A stretch of 64,000 bases of DNA from Vibrio sp. J1-1 (GCF_021728395.1 NZ_JAKKCM010000001.1:372001-436000); one strand, 5' to 3'. Positions 39,621 to 49,069 are shown, counted from the first letter of the stretch. Notes: generated from the letters alone by a model not told the origin. Program-made: numbers and translations.

Positions 39621-39968
39621 ATGACAATTGAAAGAATAGAGTCCACAGAACGTATGAGTCGTATTGTTAAACACAACGGCACAATTTATCTTTGTGGTCA
39701 GACTGCCGGCGATGCGGCGTGGGATATTACTGAGCAAACTCAACGCTGCTTGGATAAGATTGATGCCTTACTTGAAACAGCGGGCAGTCATCGAGATAAA
39801 CTCTTATCCGTTACTATCTACCTTCGCGACATGAAAGACTTTGCCGAGATGAACAAAGTATGGGACGCTTGGGTAGCAAATGGTGAAAAACCTGCACGAG
39901 CGTGCGTTGAAGCTCGCATGGCAAGAGACGTTATTCTAGTAGAAATGTCGGTGATCGCCGCTCAATAG
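39621..39968 (+). CDS. RidA/YjgF-family protein
   Basis: A 115-residue member of the RidA (YjgF/YER057c/UK114) family, trimeric enzymes that hydrolyse reactive enamine/imine intermediates from PLP enzymes. Typical features are the [10 protein letters not shown] strand, a [12 protein letters not shown] helix-strand and the C-terminal [17 protein letters not shown] with the conserved arginine. The ATG at 39621 follows AAGGAAA at good spacing; an upstream in-frame start at 39591 is unlikely. It is monocistronic. Which enamine it handles cannot be told; the neighbouring genes give no clear clue. Confidence 0.92.
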   Translation: MTIERIESTERMSRIVKHNGTIYLCGQTAGDAAWDITEQTQRCLDKIDALLETAGSHRDKLLSVTIYLRDMKDFAEMNKVWDAWVANGEKPARACVEARMARDVILVEMSVIAAQ

Positions 39969-40009
39969 TCTATAAATACTTAGCAATATTGCACTTATCA
40001 AGACACGTC

Positions 40010-40035
40010 AACGCCACCTAACCTAGGGTGGCGTT
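40010..40035. terminator. terminator shared by ridA-like and hydrolase genes
   Basis: AACGCCACC pairs with GGTGGCGTT around an 8-base loop. It overlaps the last codons and stop of the convergent hydrolase gene, so one hairpin serves the plus-strand transcript and caps the other. Confidence 0.7.
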
Positions 40036-40775
40036 TGTCCTTCTACATCCAATTTTAAATACCGAATCACTTTGTAAGCTAACCATTCAGGGTTATCCAA
40101 TGGAATGTCGTGACCATCACTATGGTTGTAGATGATCGGCATGTTCCAAGCCTTCGCAGGGGCTTCCGTCGCGGTATAACTAACTAGGTTATCTTCGAGA
40201 GATGAGATAAACAGAATTTCGTTTACTGGTTTACTCGCCCTGAATTTCATAGCCGCAAATAGTTGCCGAAACAGGTTCATCGCCGTGGTTGGGTAAAGCT
40301 TACTCAACATCACCCAATCATCAATTACCGTTTCGCTTAACGGTTTATTAGATACCATGGAGTAAATGATCGACTCTTTTCGCTCAGGGCGAGACAGCAA
40401 TGCTTTAATGATTTTGAAATAGTTCGTGGGCTTTAACCGCTGATAAAAGGGGCTCAAATCTCGACTACTGGTGTTAATACAAATGACCCGCCTTACCTGA
40501 TTGGGGTACAGTTCTGCCCATTTCAGCGCAATCATTCCCCCCATCGAAATCGCGATAATATCTACTTGAACATTTGTTGCTAGTTGAAAGCGTATACTCT
40601 CTACCATTTCCTCTATTGAACATGGTGATTTTTCTTCCGAAAGTGAACCAGTGCCGGGGATGTCCACAGCAATAACTCTCTGGTTAGGAAGGAGTTCATT
40701 CAACAACTGTGAAAACTCGCCCCAATGGTATTGACCGCGAAAGAGTCCTCTAATTAAGACGATGTCATTACTCAT
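40023..40775 (-). CDS. alpha/beta-hydrolase
   Basis: A 250-residue alpha/beta-hydrolase without signal peptide. The nucleophile elbow is AISMGG (serine near residue 97), with alanine in place of the first glycine of GxSxG, as in many BioH/MenH-like enzymes. The catalytic histidine is probably in HSDGHDIPLDNPEW near the C-terminus and the acid in SLEDNLV. An oxyanion-hole-like RGLFRGQYHW lies near the start. Substrate unknown. Monocistronic. Confidence 0.88.
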   Translation of the reverse strand: MSNDIVLIRGLFRGQYHWGEFSQLLNELLPNQRVIAVDIPGTGSLSEEKSPCSIEEMVESIRFQLATNVQVDIIAISMGGMIALKWAELYPNQVRRVICINTSSRDLSPFYQRLKPTNYFKIIKALLSRPERKESIIYSMVSNKPLSETVIDDWVMLSKLYPTTAMNLFRQLFAAMKFRASKPVNEILFISSLEDNLVSYTATEAPAKAWNMPIIYNHSDGHDIPLDNPEWLAYKVIRYLKLDVEGQTPP

Positions 40776-41012
40776 GAAGCTTTTTCCCTAATCTTCTCGA
40801 TCGTTTAGTCGCCATAATATTGCCTAAAACACCATTACACGGGAGTACACAAATTTACTTTTATACAGTGTAGTAGCCTGATAAAAAGAGGAGTTAAATA
40901 TTTTGAGCCAAAGATACGCGGCGAAAGACATGAAGCTAAAAAGAGGCAGACTCGAACTATCGCAGTCATTATGATAAAGACAAACACTAAAAAACATCTG
41001 ATTAGTACAAAT

Positions 41013-41036
41013 AAAGCCGGGTATTTTCCCAGCTTT
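41013..41036 (-). terminator. terminator of the DoxX gene
   Basis: On the minus strand AAAGC(T)GGG pairs with CCC(G)GCTTT and is followed by ATTTG, 26 bases after the stop. One mismatch in the stem. Confidence 0.6.
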
Positions 41037-41061
41037 ATAAAGAGTGCTCAGGAGTAAATAA

Positions 41062-41487
41062 TTACTGTGCGTCTGGCTTCAATGCGTACTTTCCTGAACC
41101 AAGAAACATAATCGCAATTGAAGCAAACAAATAAACACCAATGCCTTCAACTGCCCAAGCACCATGTTTATTTAAGGATAACAAATCCCCCATGTTTAAA
41201 AGGTAGACAACCATTAAACAAGTGCCAATAACAACAACGGAAGCCAAGCGAGTATATAAGCCAATAATCATCAAGATGGGCGCAACCACTTCTCCTAAAT
41301 ACACCCCATATGCGACAAAAGCAGGCAAACCGTGATCGACCAACAAACCTTGTATAAAGTCCGTACCGCCAACCACTTTGTGGATGCCGTGCAACAAAAA
41401 TAGGAATGCAAAACTGACACGCAACACCAATTTACCCACATCGGGTTTCGCCAAAAGTCTGTCTATAAAATGAAATAGTTCACCCAT
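41062..41487 (-). CDS. DoxX-family membrane protein
   Basis: A 141-residue DoxX-family inner-membrane protein with four predicted transmembrane helices (about 20-40, 55-75, 80-100, 112-130). The conserved N-terminal LRVSFAFLFLLHGIHKV and LGEVVAPILMIIGLYTRLAS segments are visible. DoxX proteins are linked to thiol or oxidative-stress systems in other bacteria; the role here is unknown. ATG at 41487 is preferred over a GTG two codons earlier. Confidence 0.88.
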   Translation of the reverse strand: MGELFHFIDRLLAKPDVGKLVLRVSFAFLFLLHGIHKVVGGTDFIQGLLVDHGLPAFVAYGVYLGEVVAPILMIIGLYTRLASVVVIGTCLMVVYLLNMGDLLSLNKHGAWAVEGIGVYLFASIAIMFLGSGKYALKPDAQ

Positions 41488-41662
41488 AACCACTGCCCTT
41501 TTTATGTCTAATAATATTCAATATAGAGGTTTAGAAAGATGATCATCAGCTTAAAACATTAACAAACCCCATCAATTTTTCCGAACAATATCATTGATAT
41601 AAATCAATTTAGTCAGACGCGTACTGCGATATGAGGATGCCTTATTGCATATTTATCAGGGT

Positions 41663-42550
41663 TTAGGTTGAGGGTGTAAATATTTGTTTGAGCTCGTCAA
41701 ATAACCACTGAAATACTGGCCCGTTCATTCTGCCCTTTTTAAAGACTAAATCGACGGGTGCATTCCAAGGCTTATGGTCAAAGGCGACTTTAATTTTGTG
41801 TAATTCACCTAAATCGATTAAATCATTCACCAAAAAAGAGGGCAAATAAGCCCAACCTACCTGCTGCTTCACTAGCTCCAACGCACTGTAGTGACTAGAG
41901 CTCCACCAAACTTTGGGTGCGATGCTGATCAAGGCTTGAGATTCTACTTTTGATTTACCTCGGATCGCGAGTTGGCGGTACGGGGCGAGATCTGATTGTA
42001 ACTCGACATCAATATCGGCCAACGGATAATCTGGGTGGCAAACTGGAAGGTAATCAATACTTCCCACGTAACAGAAATCGACCTGCTTGATGACTTCCAG
42101 TTCGGTAAACATGACCCCGATATCCACATCTCCATTTGCCACTTCAGTGGAAATATCGCCAGACGCTAAGCTCAGTACATCGATTTGAATTGTCGGAAAT
42201 TGGTTATCTAAACGCTTAAATAAGTCTGCGAACTTTGAATTATATACCCCGTCGTCGATGGCTATCGTCAGTTGGCTTTCTTCCATTCTTTCAATGGATT
42301 GAGCAATCTTTTCGAATTCGTCTGCCTGCGCCAACAAGTTTTTCGCACTGCGTATTAAACGTTCACCAGCAGGGGTTAACTTTGGGCTTCTGGACGAACG
42401 ATCAAACAATTCGATGCCTAAATCAATCTCTAAGGTACTGATACCATGACTAACCGCAGATTGAACTTTACCCATTTTTCTTGCACAGGCAGAAAACGAC
42501 CCTAGCTCCGCAGAGAGCACTAACATCCTAACTTGTTCCAAACTTAACAT
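41663..42550 (-). CDS. LysR-family regulator divergent from gdx
   Basis: A 295-residue LysR-type regulator. The HTH reads LVLSAELGSFSACARKMGK then SAVSHGISTLEIDLG, followed by the usual effector-binding domain. It diverges from the SMR-family exporter gene with only 94 bases between, which contain an inverted repeat (42560-42598). That layout suggests it controls the exporter, itself, or the DoxX gene downstream. Confidence 0.93.
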   Translation of the reverse strand: MLSLEQVRMLVLSAELGSFSACARKMGKVQSAVSHGISTLEIDLGIELFDRSSRSPKLTPAGERLIRSAKNLLAQADEFEKIAQSIERMEESQLTIAIDDGVYNSKFADLFKRLDNQFPTIQIDVLSLASGDISTEVANGDVDIGVMFTELEVIKQVDFCYVGSIDYLPVCHPDYPLADIDVELQSDLAPYRQLAIRGKSKVESQALISIAPKVWWSSSHYSALELVKQQVGWAYLPSFLVNDLIDLGELHKIKVAFDHKPWNAPVDLVFKKGRMNGPVFQWLFDELKQIFTPST

Positions 42551-42559
42551 ATGAAAAAA

Positions 42560-42598
42560 ATCGATAGTTATTAACTTTTATCTATCATAATAATCGAT
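42560..42598. promoter_or_regulatory. inverted repeat between LysR and gdx genes
   Basis: ATCGATAGTTATTA (42560) faces TAATAATCGAT (ending 42598), and GATAG/CTATC pair inside it. Together these look like a LysR-type operator covering both promoters. Confidence 0.55.
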
Positions 42599-42644
42599 AC
42601 CATAGCCTGCAAATGTTTTTCCTTTGTCTAATTAGGTGGAGTTT

Positions 42645-42959
42645 ATGAGCTGGTTATATTTAGTTTTAGCTGGTCTTACGGAAATTGGATGGCCAGTTGG
42701 ATTGAAAGTTGCTCAATCTGGGCACAAGGTGTTAGGGATAACAATGGCAGTGGTATTCATGGCGATAAGCGGCGCGTTGCTATTTGCAGCGCAGCGAGCG
42801 ATCCCTATGGGTACCGCATACGCAGTTTGGACAGGCATTGGCGCAGCCGGAACATTTCTTGTCGGCGTTTATTTCTATGGAGACCCGACTTCCATGGTTC
42901 GCTACATCGGTATCATGCTGATTTTGTCTGGCGTGGCGATGTTGAAGCTCGGTCACTAG
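42645..42959 (+). CDS. gdx: SMR-family guanidinium exporter Gdx (SugE)
   Basis: A 104-residue small multidrug resistance protein with four transmembrane helices. The N-terminal helix carries the conserved glutamate and Gdx/SugE signature TEIGWPVGLK, and WTGIGAAGTF is also typical. Gdx proteins export guanidinium with protons as dual-topology dimers. Usually the motif reads WAVGLK; here it is WPVGLK. AGGTGGAG precedes the ATG at 42645, preferred over a GTG three codons earlier. No guanidine riboswitch is seen upstream. Confidence 0.9.
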   Translation: MSWLYLVLAGLTEIGWPVGLKVAQSGHKVLGITMAVVFMAISGALLFAAQRAIPMGTAYAVWTGIGAAGTFLVGVYFYGDPTSMVRYIGIMLILSGVAMLKLGH

Positions 42960-43037
42960 TGAGCCAAAGCATTAACGCAGCCCTTATAAAGCACGCGTTA
43001 ATGCTTATCTAAACATCAAATGAAGTTCTTTTCTCAA

Positions 43038-43862
43038 TCAAAGAAAAGTCGCGATGGTCAGGTCGAACGAACTGAGCAATGGGTGCGGCGTTACTCCAGA
43101 AACTAACACGATGTCGACCGCAGGCAACGGTGGCATATTATCTAGAATATGTAGGTCGTTTGAGACACTTAATCGTCCCATGGCACCAATGGCCAGCCCC
43201 TCTCGAACTATCGCCCTTTGGGCAGACGCGGTATTACAACAGGCTAACAGTTGGTAAGAGATACCTCTTTTTGTTAAACCATCAATTGCAGCAGCGTGGT
43301 ATTTGCAATCTGGCTGGAAAAGCGCGAGTGGTAAAGGCTTAGCCGTATCCACTTGGTAATCCTGACTCGCAATCCACACCCCTTTATCGTGGGCAAGCCA
43401 ATGTCCTTCCTCACTTTCAGCGGCGCGCGTGAGTATAGCGGCGTCGATTTTGCCTTCATCTAGCCACTCTCTCAAAGTGACACTGGGTTGACTGAACACT
43501 TGAATGGAACAGGTTGGTTCAGCCTTTTTTAGAATCGCGATGACTTTCGGCAGAATGGCGTCGTTATAGTCTTCCGGACAGCCTAACCTCAGTGGCAGCT
43601 TATCTTGATAACGGCGCACCTGTTTCACCGCTTTGTTGTGTAAAGCGACCAGTTGCTCAGCATGAGCTCGTAACGCAAGGCCAGCTTCGCTGAGCACCAG
43701 ATTACGTCCTTCTTTTACAAACAGGCGAATATTCAGTTCATCTTCCAACTTACGCATCTGAGCACTGAACGCCGACTGGGTTCGATTAATTTGCTTCGCT
43801 GCTCGGGTAAAACTGCCCGTTTCTGCAAATGCCAGAAGGCTTCTTAAAGCATCAATATCCAT
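43038..43862 (-). CDS. LysR-family regulator divergent from GST
   Basis: A 274-residue LysR-type regulator with HTH FAETGSFTRAAKQINRTQSAF and an effector domain slightly shorter than average. It is divergent from the glutathione S-transferase gene with a 116-base gap, so it may regulate it. No ligand can be inferred. Confidence 0.92.
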   Translation of the reverse strand: MDIDALRSLLAFAETGSFTRAAKQINRTQSAFSAQMRKLEDELNIRLFVKEGRNLVLSEAGLALRAHAEQLVALHNKAVKQVRRYQDKLPLRLGCPEDYNDAILPKVIAILKKAEPTCSIQVFSQPSVTLREWLDEGKIDAAILTRAAESEEGHWLAHDKGVWIASQDYQVDTAKPLPLALFQPDCKYHAAAIDGLTKRGISYQLLACCNTASAQRAIVREGLAIGAMGRLSVSNDLHILDNMPPLPAVDIVLVSGVTPHPLLSSFDLTIATFL

Positions 43863-43978
43863 ACTAAGCTTATCTATCGGTTTTATTAATGTGTCCCATC
43901 AAAACTATCCGTTAGTTTTCGATAAAACAATCTATTATCGTAAATGTTCCAAACCATCACTCAAAAAAGGAAGCATGG

Positions 43979-44626
43979 ATGAAACTTTATATCGGCAATC
44001 AAAACTACTCGAGCTGGTCTCTCAGAGCATGGCTTATCTTCATGCAATACGACATCGATGTTGAGATCCAAAAAATCAGACTGTTCACGGACGAGTTTTA
44101 TAACACACTAGAGGACATTACACCGACCGCCAAGGTGCCCACTTTGGTTGGTGATGATGTTACCGTGTGGGACTCACTGGCGATTCTCGAGTACGTAAAC
44201 GAAGCTTTCCTAGATGGTAAGGCATGGCCTCAACCTCTTTCTGAGCGAGCCAAAGCAAGAGCAATATCTGCAGAAATGCATTCCGGATTTATGGCACTAC
44301 GTAACGAAATGCCAATGAACTGTCGTGCGAATAGAACGGTATCTTTGAGTAAAGACGCGCTTAAAGACATCGAACGCATTGACCAAATCTGGTCACTACA
44401 AATGGAACAATACCCGGATGGTTGGTTATTTGGAGAATGGTCGATTGCGGACGCTATGTATGCACCTGTGGTACTGCGCACGCTTACTTATGGCATCAAA
44501 CTGTCAGATAAGGCAACCCAATACCAGCAAAAAGTTCTGAATAGCGACACCATGCAGCGCTGGCTAGCGGAAGCCAACCTTGAAACGGATATCGTCGAAG
44601 AAGATGAAGCGGGTGAGCCGATCTAG
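43979..44626 (+). CDS. glutathione S-transferase
   Basis: A 215-residue cytosolic GST. The N-terminal thioredoxin-like domain begins MKLYIGNQNYSSWSLRAWL, with the SSWS serines expected to activate glutathione, and has cis-proline VPTLV plus the SLAILEYVNE glutathione-contact motif. A helical C-terminal domain follows with GEWSIADAMYAPVV. AAAAGGAAG precedes the ATG. Substrate unknown; it resembles zeta/YfcF-like bacterial GSTs. Confidence 0.92.
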   Translation: MKLYIGNQNYSSWSLRAWLIFMQYDIDVEIQKIRLFTDEFYNTLEDITPTAKVPTLVGDDVTVWDSLAILEYVNEAFLDGKAWPQPLSERAKARAISAEMHSGFMALRNEMPMNCRANRTVSLSKDALKDIERIDQIWSLQMEQYPDGWLFGEWSIADAMYAPVVLRTLTYGIKLSDKATQYQQKVLNSDTMQRWLAEANLETDIVEEDEAGEPI

Positions 44627-44691
44627 CCTGCTTATCACCAATCCCCCAGCGAAAAAGCTAGGGGATAGGTAATTAACTCAAGAAATAAGCG

Positions 44692-46188
44692 CTATTTATT
44701 GCTTGGGAATGCAAATTGCGCAGTTTCGTTGGTTTGCGGCTTTGGCCATCTCTGAGTAATGGATTTACGACGAGTGTAGAAGCGCACGCCGTCAGGACCA
44801 TACGCATGGAGATCGCCGAACAACGAACGTTTCCAGCCACCAAAGCTATGGTAAGCCACCGGGACAGGAAGCGGTACGTTTACACCAACCATGCCCGCTT
44901 CAACTTCGTCACAGAAAATCTCTGCCGTTTCACCATCGCGTGTAAAGATGCAAGTCCCGTTACCAAACTCATGTTGGTTAATAAGCTGAATTCCCTCTTC
45001 AAGGGATTTAACTCGCACCACACACAGCACAGGACCAAAGATTTCATCAGTGTAAATCTTCATGTCTGGTGTCACTTTGTCGAACAAGCTGCCACCAATA
45101 AAGTAGCCAGTAGAGAAGTCAGGAACCGAAAGACCGCGGCCATCGACGACTAATTCAGCACCTGCCTCAACACCACTTTCAATATAACCAGAAACCTTCT
45201 CTAGATGCTCTTTCGCAATCACTGGTCCCATGTCCACCGAGTTCTGAGTAAAAGCTCCGACTCTCAGTTCCTGAATCAACGGGGTCAATTCTTTAACCAA
45301 ATTATCTGCGACTTCATCACCCACACACACCGCAACCGAAATCGCCATACAGCGTTCACCACAGGAGCCAAATGCTGCCCCCATCAGTGAGTTGATGGTG
45401 CTCGAAACTTCAGCGTCCGGCATAATGATCGCATGATTTTTTGCACCGCCAAGCGCCTGAACACGTTTACCGCGCTTAGTGCCTTCCGAATATATATATT
45501 CCGCAACAGGCGTCGACCCTACAAAGCTCATTGCTTTCACTTCCGGCGCTTCGATCAGTGCATCGACAACCTCTTTACCACCATTTACCACGTTTATTAC
45601 GCCATTTGGTAAACCCGCTTCATGTAATAGCTCAACGATAAACAAAGTAGAAGCTGGTACCTTCTCTGACGGTTTGAGAATAAAACAGTTACCGCAAACA
45701 ATCGCGAGAGGGTACATCCAAAGCGGTACCATCGCAGGAAAGTTAAATGGTGTGATACCAGCAACGATGCCGACTGGTTTATGGTCACTCCATGCGTTAA
45801 TGCCCGGTCCTGTTCCTCGGGTGTATTCGCCTTTCAATAACTCTGGCGCACCACACGCGTATTCCACATTCTCGATACCACGCTGAAGCTCGCCGAGAGA
45901 ATCATCTATCGTTTTACCATGCTCTTCACTGATTAAACGCGCGATTTGATCTTGATTCGCTTCCAAGAGGTCTTTGAACGCAAACATGATTCGCGCTCTT
46001 TTTAGCGGTGGTGTTTTACTCCATGCAGGGTAAGCGCGTTTTGCTGCATCTACTGCCTGACTCACAGTTTTAGACGTGCCCATTTCGACTTGGCGAATCG
46101 GCTCCCCCGTCGCTGGGTTGTAAACATCAATCGTCGAACCTGAATGTGAGAACTTGTCTCCGTCAATAAAGTGAGAAATAACTTCCAT
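44692..46188 (-). CDS. mmsA: CoA-acylating (methyl)malonate-semialdehyde dehydrogenase
   Basis: A 498-residue aldehyde dehydrogenase of the MmsA group, which converts malonate or methylmalonate semialdehyde to acetyl- or propionyl-CoA with NAD+ and CoA. The catalytic cysteine is in AFGSCGERCM and the NAD-binding motif is SFVGSTPVAEYIY. It follows the aminotransferase gene by 23 bases on the same strand, so the pair would turn beta-alanine into malonate semialdehyde and then acetyl-CoA. The length matches known MmsA (about 500). Confidence 0.93.
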   Translation of the reverse strand: MEVISHFIDGDKFSHSGSTIDVYNPATGEPIRQVEMGTSKTVSQAVDAAKRAYPAWSKTPPLKRARIMFAFKDLLEANQDQIARLISEEHGKTIDDSLGELQRGIENVEYACGAPELLKGEYTRGTGPGINAWSDHKPVGIVAGITPFNFPAMVPLWMYPLAIVCGNCFILKPSEKVPASTLFIVELLHEAGLPNGVINVVNGGKEVVDALIEAPEVKAMSFVGSTPVAEYIYSEGTKRGKRVQALGGAKNHAIIMPDAEVSSTINSLMGAAFGSCGERCMAISVAVCVGDEVADNLVKELTPLIQELRVGAFTQNSVDMGPVIAKEHLEKVSGYIESGVEAGAELVVDGRGLSVPDFSTGYFIGGSLFDKVTPDMKIYTDEIFGPVLCVVRVKSLEEGIQLINQHEFGNGTCIFTRDGETAEIFCDEVEAGMVGVNVPLPVPVAYHSFGGWKRSLFGDLHAYGPDGVRFYTRRKSITQRWPKPQTNETAQFAFPSNK

Positions 46189-46211
46189 GCTTTGACTTCC
46201 TTTCTTAATTT

Positions 46212-47552
46212 TTAATTTAGTTGATTCAATGTCTCGTAAACCGCGTCAAATAGGCGCTCTAGGTCATCAGCTTTGGCATTAAAATTTGGACCGAATTGAA
46301 TCGTGTCGCCACCAGAACGTACATAAAATCCTTTGTCCCATAAATCTAATGTACATTCGAATGGCCTAATGGTTGGATCATTGTCTCTTGGTGCGATCTG
46401 AATCGCTCCGGCTAAGCCGCAATTTCTGATGTCGAGAACATGGTTTGCACCTTTAATCGCATGCAGTTTATTTTCAAAAATCGGTGCCAGCTCGCTCGAC
46501 TGTTGAATCAACGCATCTTTTTCTAATAGATCTAGTGTTGCCAATCCTGCGGCACATGCGACGGGATGGGCGGAATAGGTATAACCATGAGCAAACTCGA
46601 TCATATGAGGAGGTAAGTCCTGCTCCATAAATGCCTGATAGATTTCGTGGGACGTAATCACTGCCCCCATTGGGATTGCACCATTGGTAAGCTGTTTCGC
46701 GGTATTCATGATATCTGGCGTCACACCAAAATACTCAGCGCCAGTCCAGCATCCCATACGTCCGTATGCGGTAATGACTTCATCAAAGATCAGCAGGATG
46801 TCATGCTGGTCACAGATTTCACGCAGACGCTGTAGGTAACCTTTTGGTGGCACAATCACACCAGCAGAGCCCGACATAGGTTCCACAATGATGGCGGCAA
46901 TATTTGATGCGTCGTGAAGTTCAATGAGCTTCAAAAACTCATTCGCAAGCGCCACTCCACCCGTTTCCGCGCAACCTTTTGTAAAGGCTAAATCAGGTTG
47001 CAGAGTGTGAGGAATATGGTCTGCATCAAACAACTGACCAAATGTCTTTCTATTGCCGCCAATGCCACCCAGGCTAGTGCCACCAACATTAACACCATGA
47101 TAGCCACGGGCTCGACCAATCAGCTTAGTTTTCGACGCTTTGCCTTTTACGCGCCAATACGCTCTTGCCAACTTAAGTGATGTGTCGGCGCATTCCGAGC
47201 CCGAACCAGTGAACAATACATGCTCGAGTCCTTGTGGCATTTTCTCGACGATTTTCTCCGCCAACTTGAACGAGAGTTCGTGACCAAATTGAAACGCTGG
47301 CGAGTAATCGAGAGTACCTAACTGTTCAGCGACCGCTTTTTGTATCTCTTGACGACCATGTCCAGCGCCACATGTCCACAGCCCAGACAGTGAGTCATAG
47401 ATATCACGACCATTGGCATCTTTGAGCCAAGAACCTTGAGCTTGAGTGATGATGCGGGGGTTTTGGTGAAAGCTGCGATTGGAGGTAAATGCCATCCAAT
47501 GAGCAGAAAGATCTTTATCTATTCCGTCTTGTGCAAATTTGTAGTTACTCAT
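46212..47552 (-). CDS. beta-alanine (omega-amino acid):pyruvate aminotransferase
   Basis: A 446-residue class III PLP aminotransferase close to BauA-type beta-alanine:pyruvate transaminases. The PLP lysine is in NTAKQLTNGAIPMGA, and the family motifs IFDEVITAYGRMG and HGYTYSAHPVACAAGLATL are present. The ATG at 47552 has AAGGATGG upstream. An in-frame ATG at 47681 would add 43 residues that are encoded by an inserted MITE and are not part of the enzyme. It is the promoter-proximal gene with mmsA. Confidence 0.92.
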   Translation of the reverse strand: MSNYKFAQDGIDKDLSAHWMAFTSNRSFHQNPRIITQAQGSWLKDANGRDIYDSLSGLWTCGAGHGRQEIQKAVAEQLGTLDYSPAFQFGHELSFKLAEKIVEKMPQGLEHVLFTGSGSECADTSLKLARAYWRVKGKASKTKLIGRARGYHGVNVGGTSLGGIGGNRKTFGQLFDADHIPHTLQPDLAFTKGCAETGGVALANEFLKLIELHDASNIAAIIVEPMSGSAGVIVPPKGYLQRLREICDQHDILLIFDEVITAYGRMGCWTGAEYFGVTPDIMNTAKQLTNGAIPMGAVITSHEIYQAFMEQDLPPHMIEFAHGYTYSAHPVACAAGLATLDLLEKDALIQQSSELAPIFENKLHAIKGANHVLDIRNCGLAGAIQIAPRDNDPTIRPFECTLDLWDKGFYVRSGGDTIQFGPNFNAKADDLERLFDAVYETLNQLN

Positions 47553-47576
47553 CGCTATACCATCCTTGTAGTGACC

Positions 47577-47856
47577 AGGGTCTGTTGACCTTTCGCGGTT
47601 AAATTTTGTTCGAGATAAAAGCGTTTTAATCGCGGCGAGAGGCGGACGGCTAGTCGTTTGTAGCCTAGTCATTCTAAGCAAACACCTCTCAACAAAGAGT
47701 AAAACGCTTTTAGCCGAACCCTTCGGGCAGCGTTTGTGGGTCCTTTCTACTGTGTTATCGGCTTATCAGGTAGGTCAACTACATTTCAAAGCCTCTGCCT
47801 TGTATAAAGAACCCACAAACTGCTGCAAAAATCAGCTCGAAAGGTCAACAGACCCT
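47577..47856. mobile_element. 280-bp MITE-like element with 19-bp terminal inverted repeats
   Basis: The ends are perfect 19-bp inverted repeats, AGGGTCTGTTGACCTTTCG (47577-47595) and its complement (47838-47856). Inside are two more inverted pairs: AAAAGCGTTTTA / TAAAACGCTTTT (47617-47628, 47700-47711) and GTTTGTGGGT / ACCCACAAAC (47732-47741, 47811-47820). No transposase is encoded, as expected of a MITE mobilised in trans. Flanking target duplication is not obvious. It lies 24 bases upstream of the aminotransferase start, in the divergent regulator region. Confidence 0.9.
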
Positions 47857-47915
47857 TTATTTATTTTTAGCACATGAGTATGTTAAGTAGATTATAAATT
47901 TACTTTACGTTAGTT

Positions 47916-48830
47916 ATGAAAAAGCTCAACCATAAAAGCAAAAGTGTCATCAACCAGATCACCGACTTTGATATCAAACTGATCCGCCTGTTTAAAACCG
48001 TTGTCGAGTGCGGCAGTTATACCGCCGCTGAGCCCGTTCTTGGCATTACAAAATCAGCGATATCGCTACAAATGAGTGACCTTGAAAAACGTCTTAATAT
48101 GAAGCTTTGTCATCGAGGACGAGGCGGTATCACCCTAACAGACGAAGGCGAAGCGGTATTAGAATCCGCCGATATTTTGCTTGCTTCGATTGAGCAATTT
48201 CGCAATGACGTAAACCAGATCAATAATGAGCTTCGTGGTGAGCTCAATATCGCACTAGTCAATAATCTAGTCACTCAACCGCACATGAAGATAACCCGCG
48301 CGCTAAAGTACATCCGCAAGATGAGCGAGAAAATAAATATCAACATCACGATGTCGACCCCAGCAGATATCGAAAAAGGTTTAATCGACGGACGGTTTCA
48401 CGTTGGTGCATTCCCTGCGAATAACAAAAGCAATAACTTCGATTACCGTACTTTGTATAACGAAAGTTATCACCTTTACTGCAGTCATGAACATCCATTT
48501 TTTAGCGAAAGCGATCGGGAGATAGAACGTCTTAAACAGACCAATTCCGTTATAACAAGGCACAGAATGTCTCCCGAAGTCACCGACCTGTACCAAAAGC
48601 TAAAATGCTCGGCGACGGCATCCGATCACGAAGGTATCGCTTTCCTTATATTGACAGGGACTTACATTGGGTTTTTACCGCAGCATTACGCCGATTATTG
48701 GTGCAATAAAGGCCAAATGCGTCCTCTGTTCCCCGATACGTTTCACTTCAGTTCCGATATCTCATTGGTGACCAGAAGTGGGTTAAAACACAACCAAATT
48801 CTCGATAAATTCCTAGAAATCATAGAGTAA
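47916..48830 (+). CDS. LysR-family regulator beside the beta-alanine genes
   Basis: A 304-residue LysR-type regulator. The HTH reads VECGSYTAAEPVLGITKSAI followed by LQMSDLEKRL, with a substrate-binding domain after it. It diverges from the aminotransferase/mmsA genes, with the MITE between, and lies upstream of the decarboxylase gene. It is a candidate activator of beta-alanine or polyamine catabolism. It is slightly more divergent than the other LysR proteins of the window. Confidence 0.92.
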   Translation: MKKLNHKSKSVINQITDFDIKLIRLFKTVVECGSYTAAEPVLGITKSAISLQMSDLEKRLNMKLCHRGRGGITLTDEGEAVLESADILLASIEQFRNDVNQINNELRGELNIALVNNLVTQPHMKITRALKYIRKMSEKININITMSTPADIEKGLIDGRFHVGAFPANNKSNNFDYRTLYNESYHLYCSHEHPFFSESDREIERLKQTNSVITRHRMSPEVTDLYQKLKCSATASDHEGIAFLILTGTYIGFLPQHYADYWCNKGQMRPLFPDTFHFSSDISLVTRSGLKHNQILDKFLEIIE

Positions 48831-48899
48831 ACATTAATTAATAAACGTTATCCTGACGATAAAAAACTTGTTCTTTATTTGCTGTATTTTTTATTGCGC

Positions 48900-49010
48900 A
48901 TGAAAACTTATGACCTTAATATCGCGCTGCTTCTTGATGATAGCCAATCCGAGTACATCACAGCAGTTTTGTGGCAAGGCGATAGAGCAACTATCCAAGA
49001 GTTTCTTTGA
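48900..49010 (+). CDS. possible 36-residue leader peptide of the decarboxylase gene
   Basis: An ATG-initiated ORF of 36 codons (MKTYDLNIALLLDDSQSEYI...) ends 83 bases before the decarboxylase start. Its composition looks protein-like and amphipathic, but there is no clear Shine-Dalgarno. Together with the hairpin at 49040-49069 it could form a translated leader of the kind known for speF in enteric bacteria, though the sequence does not resemble that peptide. Low certainty. Confidence 0.35.
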   Translation: MKTYDLNIALLLDDSQSEYITAVLWQGDRATIQEFL

Positions 49011-49039
49011 CGGCGGTAACCCCGCTCTTATTGACGCTC

Positions 49040-49069
49040 CACTTTTCATCATAATGCCCATGAAAAGTG
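49040..49069 (+). promoter_or_regulatory. leader hairpin before the decarboxylase gene
   Basis: CACTTTTCAT and ATGAAAAGTG form a perfect 10-bp stem with a 10-base loop, ending 14 bases before the strong GGAGG ribosome site (49083). There is no T-run, so translational or antitermination control is more likely than simple termination. Confidence 0.5.

Noticed and set aside
42551-42644. Guanidine riboswitch before gdx
   Set aside because: No ykkC-type or ACGR hairpin pair is visible.
47553-47681. 43-residue N-terminal extension of the aminotransferase
   Set aside because: Encoded by the MITE; the family starts at the internal ATG with a good ribosome site.
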